Below, piece after piece: positions 9,831 to 21,863 of a stretch of 64,000 nucleotides of DNA (its first letter is position 1; the number at the start of each line of letters is the position of its first letter). The notes beneath the pieces were generated by a model. It saw only the letters and a program-made list of their open reading frames with translations. It did not search any database and had not been told where the DNA came from. The DNA is taken from contig NZ_CP006992.1 in the NCBI RefSeq assembly GCF_001542815.1, positions 5,151,501-5,215,500 of the forward strand, in the 5' to 3' direction. The position numbers were made by a program, and so were the translations under genes. Source of the stretch: Methylobacterium sp. AMS5 (GTDB lineage: Bacteria > Pseudomonadota > Alphaproteobacteria > Rhizobiales > Beijerinckiaceae).

Positions 9831-10913
9831 TCAGCGCAGCTTCAGCGTGGCGAGCCCGACCAGCGCCAGGATGACGGCGATGATCCAGAAGCGGATCACG
9901 ACCTGCGGCTCCTTCCAGCCCTTCTGCTCGAAGTGGTGGTGGATCGGCGCCATGCGGAAGACGCGTTTGCCCGTGAGCTTGAACGAGACGACCTGGATGA
10001 TCACCGACATGATCTCCAGCACGAACAGGCCGCCGACGATGGCAAGCACGATCTCGTGCTTGGCTGCCACGGCGATGGTGCCGAGCAGGCCGCCGAGCGC
10101 GAGCGAGCCGGTATCACCCATGAAGATCTGCGCGGGCGGCGCGTTGAACCACAGGAAGCCGAGCCCTGCCCCGATCACCGCGCCGCAGACCACGGCGAGT
10201 TCGCCGGTGTCGCGCACGTAGTTCACCTGCAGGTAGCCGGCATAGATGACGTTGCCGACGAGGTAGGCGATCACGCCGAAGGTGGCGCAGGCGATCATGA
10301 CGGGGACGATGGCGAGCCCATCGAGCCCGTCGGTGATGTTGACCGCGTTGCCCGCCCCCACGATCACGAAGGCGGCGAACGGCACCCAGAACCAGCCGAG
10401 GTTCAGCAGCGTGTCCTTGAGGACGGGGAAGGCGAGCTGGTTCTGCAGTCCGGCGGGCGAGTAGAGCGAGATCATCAGGCAGGCTGCGCCCGCGATCGCG
10501 AATTCGAGAGCCAAGCGGAAGCGGCCCGAGAAGCCCTTGTGCGATTGCTTCGTGACCTTGAGGTAGTCGTCGTAGAAGCCGATCGCGCCGAAGCCGAGGG
10601 TCACCGCGAGCGTCACCCAGACGTAGTGGTTGTGCGGGTTGGTCCAGAGCAGGATCGAGACCACGGCGCCGGCCAGAATCATCAGGCCGCCCATGGTCGG
10701 CGTGCCGCGCTTGGTCAGGTGGCTGGCCGGACCGTCCTCGCGGATCGGCTGGCCCTTGCCCTGGCGCAGGCGCAGCAGCGAGATGATCCAGGGCCCGAAC
10801 CAGAACACGAAGAAGCCCGCCGTGAACAGCGCGCCGCCGGTGCGGAAGGTGATGTAGCGGAACACGTTGAGAGGCGTGAGCGTGCCGCTCAGTTCCGACA
10901 GCAGATAGAGCAT
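9831..10913 (-). CDS. mraY: phospho-N-acetylmuramoyl-pentapeptide-transferase
   Basis: 360 residues from the ATG at 10913 ([10 protein letters not shown]), the usual family start; an upstream start at 10958 is less likely. Integral membrane enzyme that moves phospho-MurNAc-pentapeptide to undecaprenyl phosphate to make lipid I. Visible signatures: [20 protein letters not shown], a GFYDDYLKV acidic motif, [10 protein letters not shown] and APIHHHFE near the C-terminus, with about ten hydrophobic segments. Lies between murF (105 bases upstream) and murD. Confidence 0.97.
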   Translation of the reverse strand: MLYLLSELSGTLTPLNVFRYITFRTGGALFTAGFFVFWFGPWIISLLRLRQGKGQPIREDGPASHLTKRGTPTMGGLMILAGAVVSILLWTNPHNHYVWVTLAVTLGFGAIGFYDDYLKVTKQSHKGFSGRFRLALEFAIAGAACLMISLYSPAGLQNQLAFPVLKDTLLNLGWFWVPFAAFVIVGAGNAVNITDGLDGLAIVPVMIACATFGVIAYLVGNVIYAGYLQVNYVRDTGELAVVCGAVIGAGLGFLWFNAPPAQIFMGDTGSLALGGLLGTIAVAAKHEIVLAIVGGLFVLEIMSVIIQVVSFKLTGKRVFRMAPIHHHFEQKGWKEPQVVIRFWIIAVILALVGLATLKLR

Positions 10914-11018
10914 GCGTTCGTCCGCCCGCGGCAGGTTCTTTGTCGACACGCCCGGCACGGCGTTGCGCGCGGCCGGATGGAACGGCCGGGCGCGAGGGCC
11001 CGGCCGATGGAGTGAAGC

Positions 11019-12482
11019 TTAGCGAACCGCGTTCAGCGAGGCTTCGCGCGGGTCCGGCGCGACCGCGTAGCGGGCTTTGACCGCTTCGACAATGCGGACC
11101 ATGCGCATGGAGTTGGAGCCCTTGACCATTACGGCATCGCCCGGCCGCAGGGTCGCGAGGACGGCGTCGGTGACGTCCTCGGCGGCCGGCGCGGCCGTCC
11201 CCCGCACCGGTATCGGCAGCGCCTCGAACAGGTGCGCCATCAGGGGGCCGACGGCGAAGACGAGGTCGATGCCGTTCGCGGCAACCGAATCCGCCAGTTC
11301 GCGGTGCAGCGCTTCCCCGGTCGCGCCAAGCTCCTTCATGTCGCCGAGCACGGCGATGCGCCGGCCCTTGGCACCGGTGTCGATGCCGGCGAGCGTCGCC
11401 AGCGCCGCGCGGATCGAGGCGGGATTGGCATTGTAGCTCTCATCGACGAGGAAGGCCTCGCCGTCCCCGATCCGAAGCGCGGTGCGCTCGCCGCGCCCGA
11501 CCGGCGGCTTGAGGCTCGCCAGCGAAAGGGCGGCGCGGGCGAGGTCGGCGCCGAGCGCGTGGATGCAGGCCAGCACGCCGAGCGAGTTCATCGCGACGTG
11601 CCGGCCCGGCGTGCCGAGCTGGTAGGTCAGGGGCACGCCCATCACGCTGGCATCGACCACCGAGACGTCGGGGCGGGTGAGGATGCGGTGGGCGCGCACA
11701 TCCGCCGCCGCATGCTCGCCGAAGGTGATGACGCGCCCCGCCCGGGAGGCGTGCGCGTGGGCGAGCAGGCGCTCGTAGTTCGGGTTGTCGCGGTTGATCA
11801 CCGCGACGCCGCCGGGCTTGAGTCCTGAGAAGATCTCGCCCTTGGCGTCGGCGATGGCCGAGAGCGAGCGGAAATGCTCGATATGCACCGGCTCGACCGT
11901 GGTAATCAGCGCCACGTCCGGCCGCACCATCGCGGTCAGCGGCAGGATCTCGGCGCCGTGGTTCATGCCGATCTCGAACACGCCGAAGCGGGTGGCCTCC
12001 GGCATCCGCGTCAGCGTCAGCGGCACGCCCCAATGGTTGTTGTAGGAGGCGACCGAGGCGTGCGTGGCGCCTTGCGCCGAGAGCACGTGGCGCAGGGCTT
12101 CCTTGGTACCGGTCTTGCCGACGGAGCCGGTCACCGCAACGATCGCTGCCCCGGTGCGGGCGCGCGCGGCCAGACCAAGGCGACGCATCGCGTCCAGAAC
12201 CGGATCGTCGCCCTCACCCGGCACGGCGAGAACGGGACCGGCATCCTCGAATTCGCTGGCGCGCGACGCGGAGACCACGGCGGCGCCCGCCCCTTTCCCG
12301 AGGGCGGCCGGCACGAAGTCGTGCCCGTCGCGCGCCTCGCCGCGGATGGCGAAGAACAGGTCGCCGGGTTCCAGGCTGCGGGTGTCGATCGAGGCGCCGG
12401 TGACGGCACGCGGCGCGCCGATCAGGCGCCCGCCGGTGGCCGCCTCCAGGGCGGCAGGGGTCCAGAGGGGGGCGTCGGTCAT
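11019..12482 (-). CDS. murF: UDP-N-acetylmuramoyl-tripeptide--D-alanyl-D-alanine ligase
   Basis: 487 residues. Adds D-Ala-D-Ala to UDP-MurNAc-tripeptide. ATP loop VTGSVGKTGTKEAL (about residues 116-129), the MurF-typical NHWGVPLTLTRMP and EIGMNHGAEI segments, and DESYNANPASIRAAL in the C-terminal half. Its ATG overlaps the murE stop (ATGA), so murE and murF are translationally coupled. Confidence 0.97.
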   Translation of the reverse strand: MTDAPLWTPAALEAATGGRLIGAPRAVTGASIDTRSLEPGDLFFAIRGEARDGHDFVPAALGKGAGAAVVSASRASEFEDAGPVLAVPGEGDDPVLDAMRRLGLAARARTGAAIVAVTGSVGKTGTKEALRHVLSAQGATHASVASYNNHWGVPLTLTRMPEATRFGVFEIGMNHGAEILPLTAMVRPDVALITTVEPVHIEHFRSLSAIADAKGEIFSGLKPGGVAVINRDNPNYERLLAHAHASRAGRVITFGEHAAADVRAHRILTRPDVSVVDASVMGVPLTYQLGTPGRHVAMNSLGVLACIHALGADLARAALSLASLKPPVGRGERTALRIGDGEAFLVDESYNANPASIRAALATLAGIDTGAKGRRIAVLGDMKELGATGEALHRELADSVAANGIDLVFAVGPLMAHLFEALPIPVRGTAAPAAEDVTDAVLATLRPGDAVMVKGSNSMRMVRIVEAVKARYAVAPDPREASLNAVR

Positions 12483-13957
12483 CCGTTCAACTCCGCGATC
12501 GCGGCGCGCAGGGTGTCGTGATCCGAGAACGGGAGCACGCGTGGCCCGACGATCTGGCCGGTTTCATGTCCTTTGCCGGCAACCACCAGCACGTCGCCGG
12601 CTCGCAGGTCCCGCACGCCCGCGCGGATCGCCTCGGCCCGGTCGCCGATCTCCTCCGCGCCCGGCGCTGCGGCGAGGATGGCGGCGCGGATCGCCGCGGG
12701 CTCCTCGTTGCGGGGGTTGTCGTCGGTGACGATGACCCGGTCGGCGAGGCGCGCGGCGATCGCGCCCATGATCGGCCGCTTGCCGGCGTCGCGGTTGCCA
12801 CCGCAGCCGAACACGACGACGAGGCGCCCGCTGGCGAAGGGGCGGAGCGCGGTCAGCACATGCTCCAGGGCTTCCGGCTTGTGGGCGTAATCGACGAGGC
12901 AGAGCCCGCCCTTCGCCTCGCCGATCCGCTCCATGCGGCCCGGCACGCCGGTCAGCCCTTCGAGCGCGGCGAAGACGCCGGCCGGATCGGCCTGCCCCGC
13001 TGGCGTCGCCAGGGCGAGGCCCGCCGCGACCAGGGCGTTCTCGACCTGGAAGCCGCCGACCAGCGGCAGGCGCACGCGATAGTCCTTGCCGTCGTGGGCG
13101 AGCGTCAGGCTCTGCGCAAAACCCTCCGTTCCGGCCTCGACGAGGCGGATGAAGTCGCCGCCGCGCCCCGTGGTGCGGATGACGTGGCCGGCGGCGTCGG
13201 CCACGCCGATGACGCGCTCGGCATAGGCGCCATCCGCATTGACGACGACCGGACGGCCCTTCGGCAGCAGCGTCGTGAACAGGCGGAGCTTGGCATCGAG
13301 ATAGTCCTCGATGGTGGGGTGATAATCGAGGTGGTCGCGGCCGAGATTGGTGAAGGCGGCGGCCGTCAGTTCCACCCCGTCGAGGCGGCGCTGCTCGATG
13401 CCGTGGGAAGAAGCCTCCATGGCCAGATCGGTGATGCCCTCCTTCGCCAGGCGCGCCAGGGTCTCGTGCAGCGTGACGGGGTCGGGCGTCGTCAGCGAGC
13501 CGTATTCCGCCCCCCGGTTGGTGACGATGCCGACGGTGCCGAGGCTTGCCGCTTCCCGCCCGAGGCGTGACAGGATCTGCCGCACGAAGTCGGCGACCGA
13601 GCTTTTGCCGCTGGTGCCGGTGACCGCGACCACCGTCTCGGGCTGACGACCGGAGAGGCGGGCGGCGGCGAGGGCCAGCGCCCGGCGGGCATCCGCGACT
13701 TCGATCCAGGCGGTCGCCTCGGGCAGGTCTGCCGGGCGCGTCCCCTCCCCGGCCACGGCGACCGCGCCGGCCGCTGCGGCGGCGGCGGCAAAGCGGCGTC
13801 CGTCGGCGGCGGTGCCGGGCACCGCCACGAACACGCCGTCGGGTACGACCTTGCGGCTGTCGGCGGTGAGGCCGGCGACGGGACGGCCGGCGATGGCCGC
13901 GTCCGCCTCCGGGAACAGCGCCCCGAGAGTCCGGTCGTCAGGCGTCGGCTGGCTCAT
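12479..13957 (-). CDS. murE: UDP-N-acetylmuramoyl-L-alanyl-D-glutamate--2,6-diaminopimelate ligase
   Basis: 492 residues from ATG 13957 (MSQPTPDDRT). A TTG two codons upstream (13963) is a possible alternative, with GAGG better spaced to it. ATP loop VTGTSGKSS (about 112-120), AMEASSHGIEQRR, NLGRDHLDYH, and DNPRNEEP, the motif that selects meso-diaminopimelate rather than lysine. Catalyses the third amino acid addition in peptidoglycan precursor synthesis in the cytoplasm. About 59 bases after ftsI. Confidence 0.97.
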   Translation of the reverse strand: MSQPTPDDRTLGALFPEADAAIAGRPVAGLTADSRKVVPDGVFVAVPGTAADGRRFAAAAAAAGAVAVAGEGTRPADLPEATAWIEVADARRALALAAARLSGRQPETVVAVTGTSGKSSVADFVRQILSRLGREAASLGTVGIVTNRGAEYGSLTTPDPVTLHETLARLAKEGITDLAMEASSHGIEQRRLDGVELTAAAFTNLGRDHLDYHPTIEDYLDAKLRLFTTLLPKGRPVVVNADGAYAERVIGVADAAGHVIRTTGRGGDFIRLVEAGTEGFAQSLTLAHDGKDYRVRLPLVGGFQVENALVAAGLALATPAGQADPAGVFAALEGLTGVPGRMERIGEAKGGLCLVDYAHKPEALEHVLTALRPFASGRLVVVFGCGGNRDAGKRPIMGAIAARLADRVIVTDDNPRNEEPAAIRAAILAAAPGAEEIGDRAEAIRAGVRDLRAGDVLVVAGKGHETGQIVGPRVLPFSDHDTLRAAIAELNG

Positions 13958-14016
13958 CGGCAAAACAATCCTCGGAAGCGTCCGTGCGGGTCAGGCCGAC
14001 CGGGTACAGGCTGCCG

Positions 14017-15894
14017 TCACTGCCCGTCCACCATGGTCGCATGGTAGGCGCCGAGCTTTACCATCAGCGGGAACGGCTTCACCGGCGGATCGAAGCGCGG
14101 TGCCAGCCCGAGGATCGGCGCGGCCCGCTCGATGATCTTGCCCGTCACCGTGCCGGAATTGTAGGCGGCCGTGGCGTAGCCGCCGGTCTCGGGCAGGCCC
14201 TGCGGCTCGTCCATGATCGTCAGGAACAGGTATTTCGGCTTGTCCATGGGGGCCGCCGCCATGAACGTCGTGAACAGGCGGTTCTTGGCGTAGCGCCCGT
14301 TGATGACCTTCTCCGCCGTGCCGGTCTTGCCGCCGACGTAGTAGAGCGGGATCGACGCCTTCTTGGCCGAGCCCTCGACGGCGTTGAGGCGCATGATGAA
14401 GCGCATCGCCTCGCTGGCCTCCGGCTTCATCACGTGGCTGGCCTTGCCCCGCGCGGTCGGCTCGTCGGTCTTCAGGAAGGTCGGCGTCATCAGGTCGCCG
14501 CCGTTGATGATCGCGGCCACCGCCGCCGCCGCCTGGATCGGCGCCACCGCGATGCCGTGGCCGAAGGCGATGGTGATGGTGTTGATCTCGGCCCAGCGCG
14601 GCGGAAGGATCGGCGCGGCCGATTCCGGCAGCTCGGTCCGCATCCGGTCGAGCAGGCCCATCTTCTTGAGGAAGGCGCGGTGGCCGGGCACGCCGACGCC
14701 CAGCGCCATCTTGGCCGAGCCGATGTTGGAAGAGTGGGTGAACACCTCCGGCATCGTCAGCACGCGCCCGGTGGCGTGGTAGTCGTGAATCTTCTGACGG
14801 CCCCAGTGCAGCACGCCGCCGCGGGTGTCGAAGGTGGAGTTGACGTTGTACTTGCCGGAATCCAGCGCCATGGCGAGCGTCATCGCCTTGAAGGTCGAGC
14901 CCATCTCGTAGACGCCGACATTCATCCGGTTGATGCGGTCGTCCGAGAGCGCGTCCTTCGGCTCGTTCGGGTCGAAATCCGGATAGGAGGCGAGCGCGAC
15001 GACCTCGCCGGTGGTCACGTCGAGGATCATCGAGGCGCCGGCCTTGGCCTTGAACTTCTCCACGCCCTTCACGAGCTCGTCGCGCAGGGCGAACTGGGCG
15101 CGCAGGTCGAGGGAGAGCTGGATCGGCGAGAGGTCGGTCTGCTTGGCGACGAGGCCGAACTCGTTGAGCGCCTTGTTGCCGCGGTTGTCGATGTACTTTT
15201 CGATGCCGGCGATGCCGATATTGTCTAGGTTCGTCGCGCCGATGACATGCGCGGCCGCGACCCCGTTCGGGTAGACGCGCTTGTGGTCGGGCAGGAAGCC
15301 GACGCCGGGGATGCCGAGGCGGTGGACTTCGAGCTGCTGCTTCGGCGTGATCTCGCGCTTGATCCAGACGAAGCCCTTCTTCGAGGACAGCTTGGCGCGC
15401 AGCTCCGCCGCGTTCAGCTCGGGCAGCACCGCGGTCAGCAGTTCGACCGCCTCGTCGGTGTCGAAGGTGCGCACCATCCGCTTCGGCTCGGCGAAGACCG
15501 AGACGGTGCGGATGTCGGTGGCCAGGATCTCGCCGTTGCGGTCGATGATGTCCGGGCGGATCGTGGTGGTGGCGGCGGCCGCCACCCGGTGCTCGTCGCT
15601 GTTGCTCGCAGGCGTCGCCGCCATCACGATCAGCCGCACGCTGATGGTGACGAACACCGCCGTGAAGGCGAGGCCGACCAGTGCCACGCGGGCATGCGAG
15701 CGCTCGATGGCGAGACGGAACATGATCCGGGTGAGCCGCGTCAGCGCCGAGACCGGCGGCTCGCTCGCCACCACCCGGTCCGCACCCGGCTCCGGCACGG
15801 CGGCGTCAGTCGCGCGCGCGTCCGGCTGCGCGTGCTGCAGGCCCAGTGACGGACCTTCCTGCGACGGATCTTCCTGGGAAGGATCGTGGGACAC
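14017..15894 (-). CDS. ftsI: septal peptidoglycan transpeptidase FtsI (PBP3)
   Basis: 625 residues from a GTG, with GAGG overlapping the ftsL stop upstream. Short cytoplasmic Gln/Asp/Pro-rich tail (1-68), one membrane anchor (about 69-92), a PBP dimerisation domain, then the transpeptidase domain with SxxK at 333-336 (STFK), SxN at 388-390 and KTG at 523-525. Class B high-molecular-weight PBP of the divisome. Lies directly after ftsL as expected for this cluster. Confidence 0.96.
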   Translation of the reverse strand: MSHDPSQEDPSQEGPSLGLQHAQPDARATDAAVPEPGADRVVASEPPVSALTRLTRIMFRLAIERSHARVALVGLAFTAVFVTISVRLIVMAATPASNSDEHRVAAAATTTIRPDIIDRNGEILATDIRTVSVFAEPKRMVRTFDTDEAVELLTAVLPELNAAELRAKLSSKKGFVWIKREITPKQQLEVHRLGIPGVGFLPDHKRVYPNGVAAAHVIGATNLDNIGIAGIEKYIDNRGNKALNEFGLVAKQTDLSPIQLSLDLRAQFALRDELVKGVEKFKAKAGASMILDVTTGEVVALASYPDFDPNEPKDALSDDRINRMNVGVYEMGSTFKAMTLAMALDSGKYNVNSTFDTRGGVLHWGRQKIHDYHATGRVLTMPEVFTHSSNIGSAKMALGVGVPGHRAFLKKMGLLDRMRTELPESAAPILPPRWAEINTITIAFGHGIAVAPIQAAAAVAAIINGGDLMTPTFLKTDEPTARGKASHVMKPEASEAMRFIMRLNAVEGSAKKASIPLYYVGGKTGTAEKVINGRYAKNRLFTTFMAAAPMDKPKYLFLTIMDEPQGLPETGGYATAAYNSGTVTGKIIERAAPILGLAPRFDPPVKPFPLMVKLGAYHATMVDGQ

Positions 15895-15901
15895 GGGGAC
15901 G

Positions 15902-16333
15902 CTACCTCGAAACCGCGGGCGGGCGGGTGGAGACGGTGCGGGTGGTGACGGAGCCGGTGGTGCGCGGCTCGTCGCGGGCGCTCCCCGGCCTGTCCGTCGG
16001 GGTCACGGTCGGAGTCGCCGTGGAGGCGAGCAGGCGGCCGATCTCGTCGCCGCGGTCGGGCCGGTTCGGCAGGTCGGAGAGCCGGGCGAGATGCCCGTTG
16101 CCGATCGGCTCCAGGGTGAGATGCCGCTCGACCGCCGCCTGGAGCCGGTCCGGGCGGGTGAGAAGCTGCCATTCGGCGCGCAGCACGGCGATGGCCTGCC
16201 GCTCCTTGTGCAGGCCGGTCTTCAGCTTGGAGACCTGACCCGCCTGATAGAGCGTGTCGTACTTGGTCGAGTAGGCGTAGACCGCCGAGCAGATCAGCCC
16301 GACGATCGCCAGCACGTTGAGAAGCCGGATCAC
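15902..16333 (-). CDS. ftsL: cell division protein FtsL
   Basis: 143 residues from a GTG start whose last two bases overlap the rsmH stop (GTGA). One N-terminal membrane segment ([20 protein letters not shown]) is followed by a short coiled-coil-like region ([19 protein letters not shown], about 35-55) and a Thr/Pro/Arg-rich tail. Size, topology and position between rsmH and ftsI identify it as the bitopic FtsL component of the FtsQLB complex; sequence alone would be weak. Confidence 0.88.
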   Translation of the reverse strand: MIRLLNVLAIVGLICSAVYAYSTKYDTLYQAGQVSKLKTGLHKERQAIAVLRAEWQLLTRPDRLQAAVERHLTLEPIGNGHLARLSDLPNRPDRGDEIGRLLASTATPTVTPTDRPGSARDEPRTTGSVTTRTVSTRPPAVSR

Positions 16334-17391
16334 CGCCGTGGCCCTCGTCCCTGTGGAGCCGGCAGGCTCGCCAGCGTTTCGATGGCGCTCAGAGGCGGCG
16401 GCGCGGGTGCGTCGGTCCGCTCGCCGGCGCGTAGCTTGGCCGAACGCGACCGTGGGTTGACGTCCGTTTCCGATTCCGAGGGCAGCACCGGACCCTTGGT
16501 CACCAGCTTGAAGCTCTTGGGTGCCGGCCGCTCCACGCCCGGGACGTGCCGGGAGGCTTGCGCCGCCCGGCCGCTGCGGGCCGAGAAGAACTGCTTGACG
16601 ATGCGGTCCTCCAGCGAATGGAACGTCACCACCGCGAGCCGGCCGCCGGGCTTGAGCACCCGCTCGGCGGCGTGCAGGCCGCGCACCAGTTCGCCGAGTT
16701 CGTCGTTCACCGCGATGCGCAGGCCCTGGAAGCTGCGCGTCGCCGGGTGGATCGGGCTGCCGGGCTCGGGCCGGACCACGCTCGCCACGAGGTCGGCGAG
16801 TTGCGCCGTGGTCTCGATCGGAGCGCGGCGCCGCGCCTCGACGATGGCACGGGCCACCGCCCGCGAGCGGCGCTCCTCGCCGAAATAGTAGAGGATGTCG
16901 GCGAGCGTGGTCTCCTCCTCGCCGTTCACGAGATCGGCCGCCGAGGGCCCCTCCCCGCCCATGCGCATGTCGAGCGGCCCGTCCTGCCGGAACGAGAACC
17001 CGCGCTGCGCCTCGTCGATCTGCATTGAGGACACGCCGATATCGAGCACGACCCAGTCGGCCTGCGCCTCGTCCTGATCGGTGATGAGCGTGTCGAGATC
17101 GCCGAACCGGCCCTGGACCAGCCGCAGGCGGCCCCCGGAGGCATTCACGAGATCCGCTCCGCCCCGGATCGCGGTGGGATCGCGATCGATGGCGATCACG
17201 CGCACCTCCGGCCCGGCATCGAGCAGCGCGCGGGTGTAGCCGCCCGCTCCGAAGGTGCCGTCCACGGCCAGGCCCGGCCGGTCGAGGGAGAGCGCGGCGA
17301 GGACCTCGGCGAGCAGGACGGGAACGTGGCGAGCCTGCTCGCCCTTCGGCAACTCGGCTCTCGGCGTACGCGGCGCCCGGCTCATCGGCAT
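16330..17391 (-). CDS. rsmH: 16S rRNA (cytosine1402-N4)-methyltransferase
   Basis: 353 residues from ATG 17391 ([11 protein letters not shown]). A longer frame continues upstream to 17646, but it lacks conserved sequence. Methylates C1402 of 16S rRNA using S-adenosylmethionine. Motifs: [10 protein letters not shown] at the N-terminus, [18 protein letters not shown] (SAM-binding loop), [19 protein letters not shown], and [13 protein letters not shown] near the C-terminus. First gene of the cluster; mraZ, usually just upstream in many bacteria, is not present here. Confidence 0.96.
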   Translation of the reverse strand: MPMSRAPRTPRAELPKGEQARHVPVLLAEVLAALSLDRPGLAVDGTFGAGGYTRALLDAGPEVRVIAIDRDPTAIRGGADLVNASGGRLRLVQGRFGDLDTLITDQDEAQADWVVLDIGVSSMQIDEAQRGFSFRQDGPLDMRMGGEGPSAADLVNGEEETTLADILYYFGEERRSRAVARAIVEARRRAPIETTAQLADLVASVVRPEPGSPIHPATRSFQGLRIAVNDELGELVRGLHAAERVLKPGGRLAVVTFHSLEDRIVKQFFSARSGRAAQASRHVPGVERPAPKSFKLVTKGPVLPSESETDVNPRSRSAKLRAGERTDAPAPPPLSAIETLASLPAPQGRGPRR

Positions 17392-17838
17392 CGCCCCACG
17401 GCGCTCTCGCGGAATCCGTAGAGAGCTCGGGCGCCACCCGGCGGGGGATGCATCATGGGAGCCTGCTGAATGGACGGACCGCAGGGCGGCCCGAGATGTG
17501 GCGACGCCGATCCGCGAGCGGCTCCGGCCATGCGCGCGCAGTCCCGCGAGGCAACCTGAGCGAGTGTTGGCCGATCCAGAACAGGGCGTCAACGGGATGG
17601 CGCGGGGTAACATGGGCCCTCGAAACGCGTCAACGAGCTTGACCATGCAGGCAGCTCTGATCTGACCGTATCAAGGTTAACCGAGCGTCAATGATCGGGA
17701 TGTTTTCTTGACGTTTACCAAGCGGCGCCATGGCAACTCACGCCCCCGGCGGTGGATGCGCTGCGGCGGAATTCCCGAAACTCGGGAAGCACTTGCGCCA
17801 ACGGGCGCGGGAGCGCGCGCGTCGGTTGGATCGGGTGG
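17392..17838. other. regulatory stretch between rsmH and rnpB
   Basis: About 450 bases without a supported gene. An in-frame upward extension of rsmH covers much of it, but its residues look like non-coding translation. The left part must hold the promoter of the division cluster. A CtrA-like element lies at 17676-17691 and a TTGACG-type hexamer (minus strand) overlaps it. The right part is the 3' flank of RNase P RNA. No mraZ, no tRNA. Confidence 0.5.
17676..17691 (-). promoter_or_regulatory. candidate CtrA-like site upstream of the division cluster
   Basis: The minus strand reads TTGA-CGCTCGG-TTAAC, one base off the alphaproteobacterial CtrA consensus TTAA-N7-TTAA(C). It lies about 285 bases before rsmH. 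CtrA controls division genes in Caulobacter and relatives, so the site is plausible, but such short motifs also occur by chance. Confidence 0.3.
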
Positions 17839-18245
<407 letters not shown>

Positions 18246-18252
18246 GGGGCAC

Positions 18253-18281
18253 GGATTGCGCCGTGGGGGGCGCGGGGTCAA
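18253..18281 (-). promoter_or_regulatory. candidate rnpB promoter
   Basis: The minus strand shows TTGACC (-35-like, 18276-18281), a 17-base spacer and CAATCC (-10-like, 18253-18258), seven bases before the presumed 5' end of RNase P RNA. It lies in the 51 bases between ligA and rnpB, so rnpB probably has its own sigma-70-type promoter. Confidence 0.5.
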
Positions 18282-18296
18282 GGCTCGGGGGAAACT

Positions 18297-20750
<2,454 letters not shown>

Positions 20751-20856
20751 TTACCGCATCTCGCACGACGGTGCGTTAACGCTCGCGGTTTCACGACCCC
20801 ATTCCCGCCACAACTCGACCGTCACAACCCTCGAGACGACGGCGCGGGAACGGATC

Positions 20857-21177
20857 ATGGCAGGACGCATCATCACGGCATTGGCGCTGGCCGGTCTCGC
20901 GGGCCCGGCGCTGGCCGCCCCTTGCACGCCGCCGACGCCCCCGCCGGCGGAGGCGCGGCCGGAAAAGCCGAAGCTTCCCGAAAAGCCCGCCTGCCTCGAC
21001 AAGAAGGACGGCTGCCCCGGCTGGGAGGCCTACAGCTACAACGACGCGATCAAGGCCTACAACGCTCAGGCGCAGGCTTTCCAAGCGATCGCAGGCGCTT
21101 ACGTCCAGAAGCTCAACGCCTACGTCAAGGCGAGTTCGGACTATGCGCAATGCGAGGTGAAGGCGTTGCAGCAGTAG
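20857..21177 (+). CDS. small secreted protein of unknown function
   Basis: 106 residues from ATG 20857. Signal peptide MAGRIITALALAGLAGPALA, cleavage likely after ALAA. The mature part is Pro/Glu/Lys-rich, then has four cysteines in total, including PACLDKKDGCPGWEAYS and AQCEV, and a helical stretch rich in Ala/Tyr/Gln. Homologous small periplasmic proteins are common in Methylobacterium and relatives, with no known role. Divergent from ligA. Confidence 0.75.
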   Translation: MAGRIITALALAGLAGPALAAPCTPPTPPPAEARPEKPKLPEKPACLDKKDGCPGWEAYSYNDAIKAYNAQAQAFQAIAGAYVQKLNAYVKASSDYAQCEVKALQQ

Positions 21178-21220
21178 ACGCGCCTTCGCGGGCACGGACA
21201 ATGGTGATAGGCTCAGTCCT

Positions 21221-21787
21221 ATGAGCGTGCAGCCCAAGACCGGGCCGACAGCCCGCATGAATGTCGATGAGTTCCTGGCCTGGGCCGAGGGCCAGCCGGG
21301 ACGGTACGAACTCGTCGATGGCGAGGTGTTTGCCATGTCGCCGGAGCGCATCCGGCACGCTGAAACCAAGCTCGCGACCTATCAAGCACTTGGGATGGCG
21401 ATCCGCGCCGCCAATCTTCCGTGTCGCGTTCTTCCCGACGGCGTTGCCGTGCGGATCGATGCATCCGCGAGCTTCGAGCCTGACGCTCTCGTCTATTGCG
21501 GAGAGCGCCTCAATCCGAATTCGACCACAGTCCCTGAGCCGATTGTCATCGTCGAAGTCATCTCACCGAGCACGCGGCACGTCGACACCGGCACAAAGCT
21601 CATGGGCTACTTCCGCCTGCCGAGCCTGTGCCACTACCTCATCCTCGACACCGAGCGGCGCACGGTGATCCACCACCGCCGCAGCACCGGCGACCTGATC
21701 GAGACGCGCATCGCCGCTTCGGGCGATCTCGTGCTCGATCCGCCCGGCCTCAGGCTCGCCGTGGCGAGTCTGTTCGCGGAGCCTTGA
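21221..21787 (+). CDS. Uma2-family (DUF820) restriction-endonuclease-fold protein
   Basis: 188 residues. PARMNVDEFLAWAEGQPGRYELVDGEVF near the N-terminus and the core EPDALVYCG...EPIVIVEVISPSTRHVD...KLMGYFRLPSLCHYLIL match the Uma2 (DUF820) family, which has a PD-(D/E)xK nuclease-like fold: Asp in PDALV and Glu-x-x in VEV. Biological role of the family is unsettled. It stands alone between a secreted protein and the PfkB kinase. Such genes often spread horizontally, but nothing around this one shows it. Confidence 0.9.
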   Translation: MSVQPKTGPTARMNVDEFLAWAEGQPGRYELVDGEVFAMSPERIRHAETKLATYQALGMAIRAANLPCRVLPDGVAVRIDASASFEPDALVYCGERLNPNSTTVPEPIVIVEVISPSTRHVDTGTKLMGYFRLPSLCHYLILDTERRTVIHHRRSTGDLIETRIAASGDLVLDPPGLRLAVASLFAEP

Positions 21788-21863
21788 GACGGCCTTTGCT
21801 TGACGCTTGCCGAGCGGGGTGCGACAGGCCCGGCCCATCTGTCACGCGAGACCGGACGGCCCG

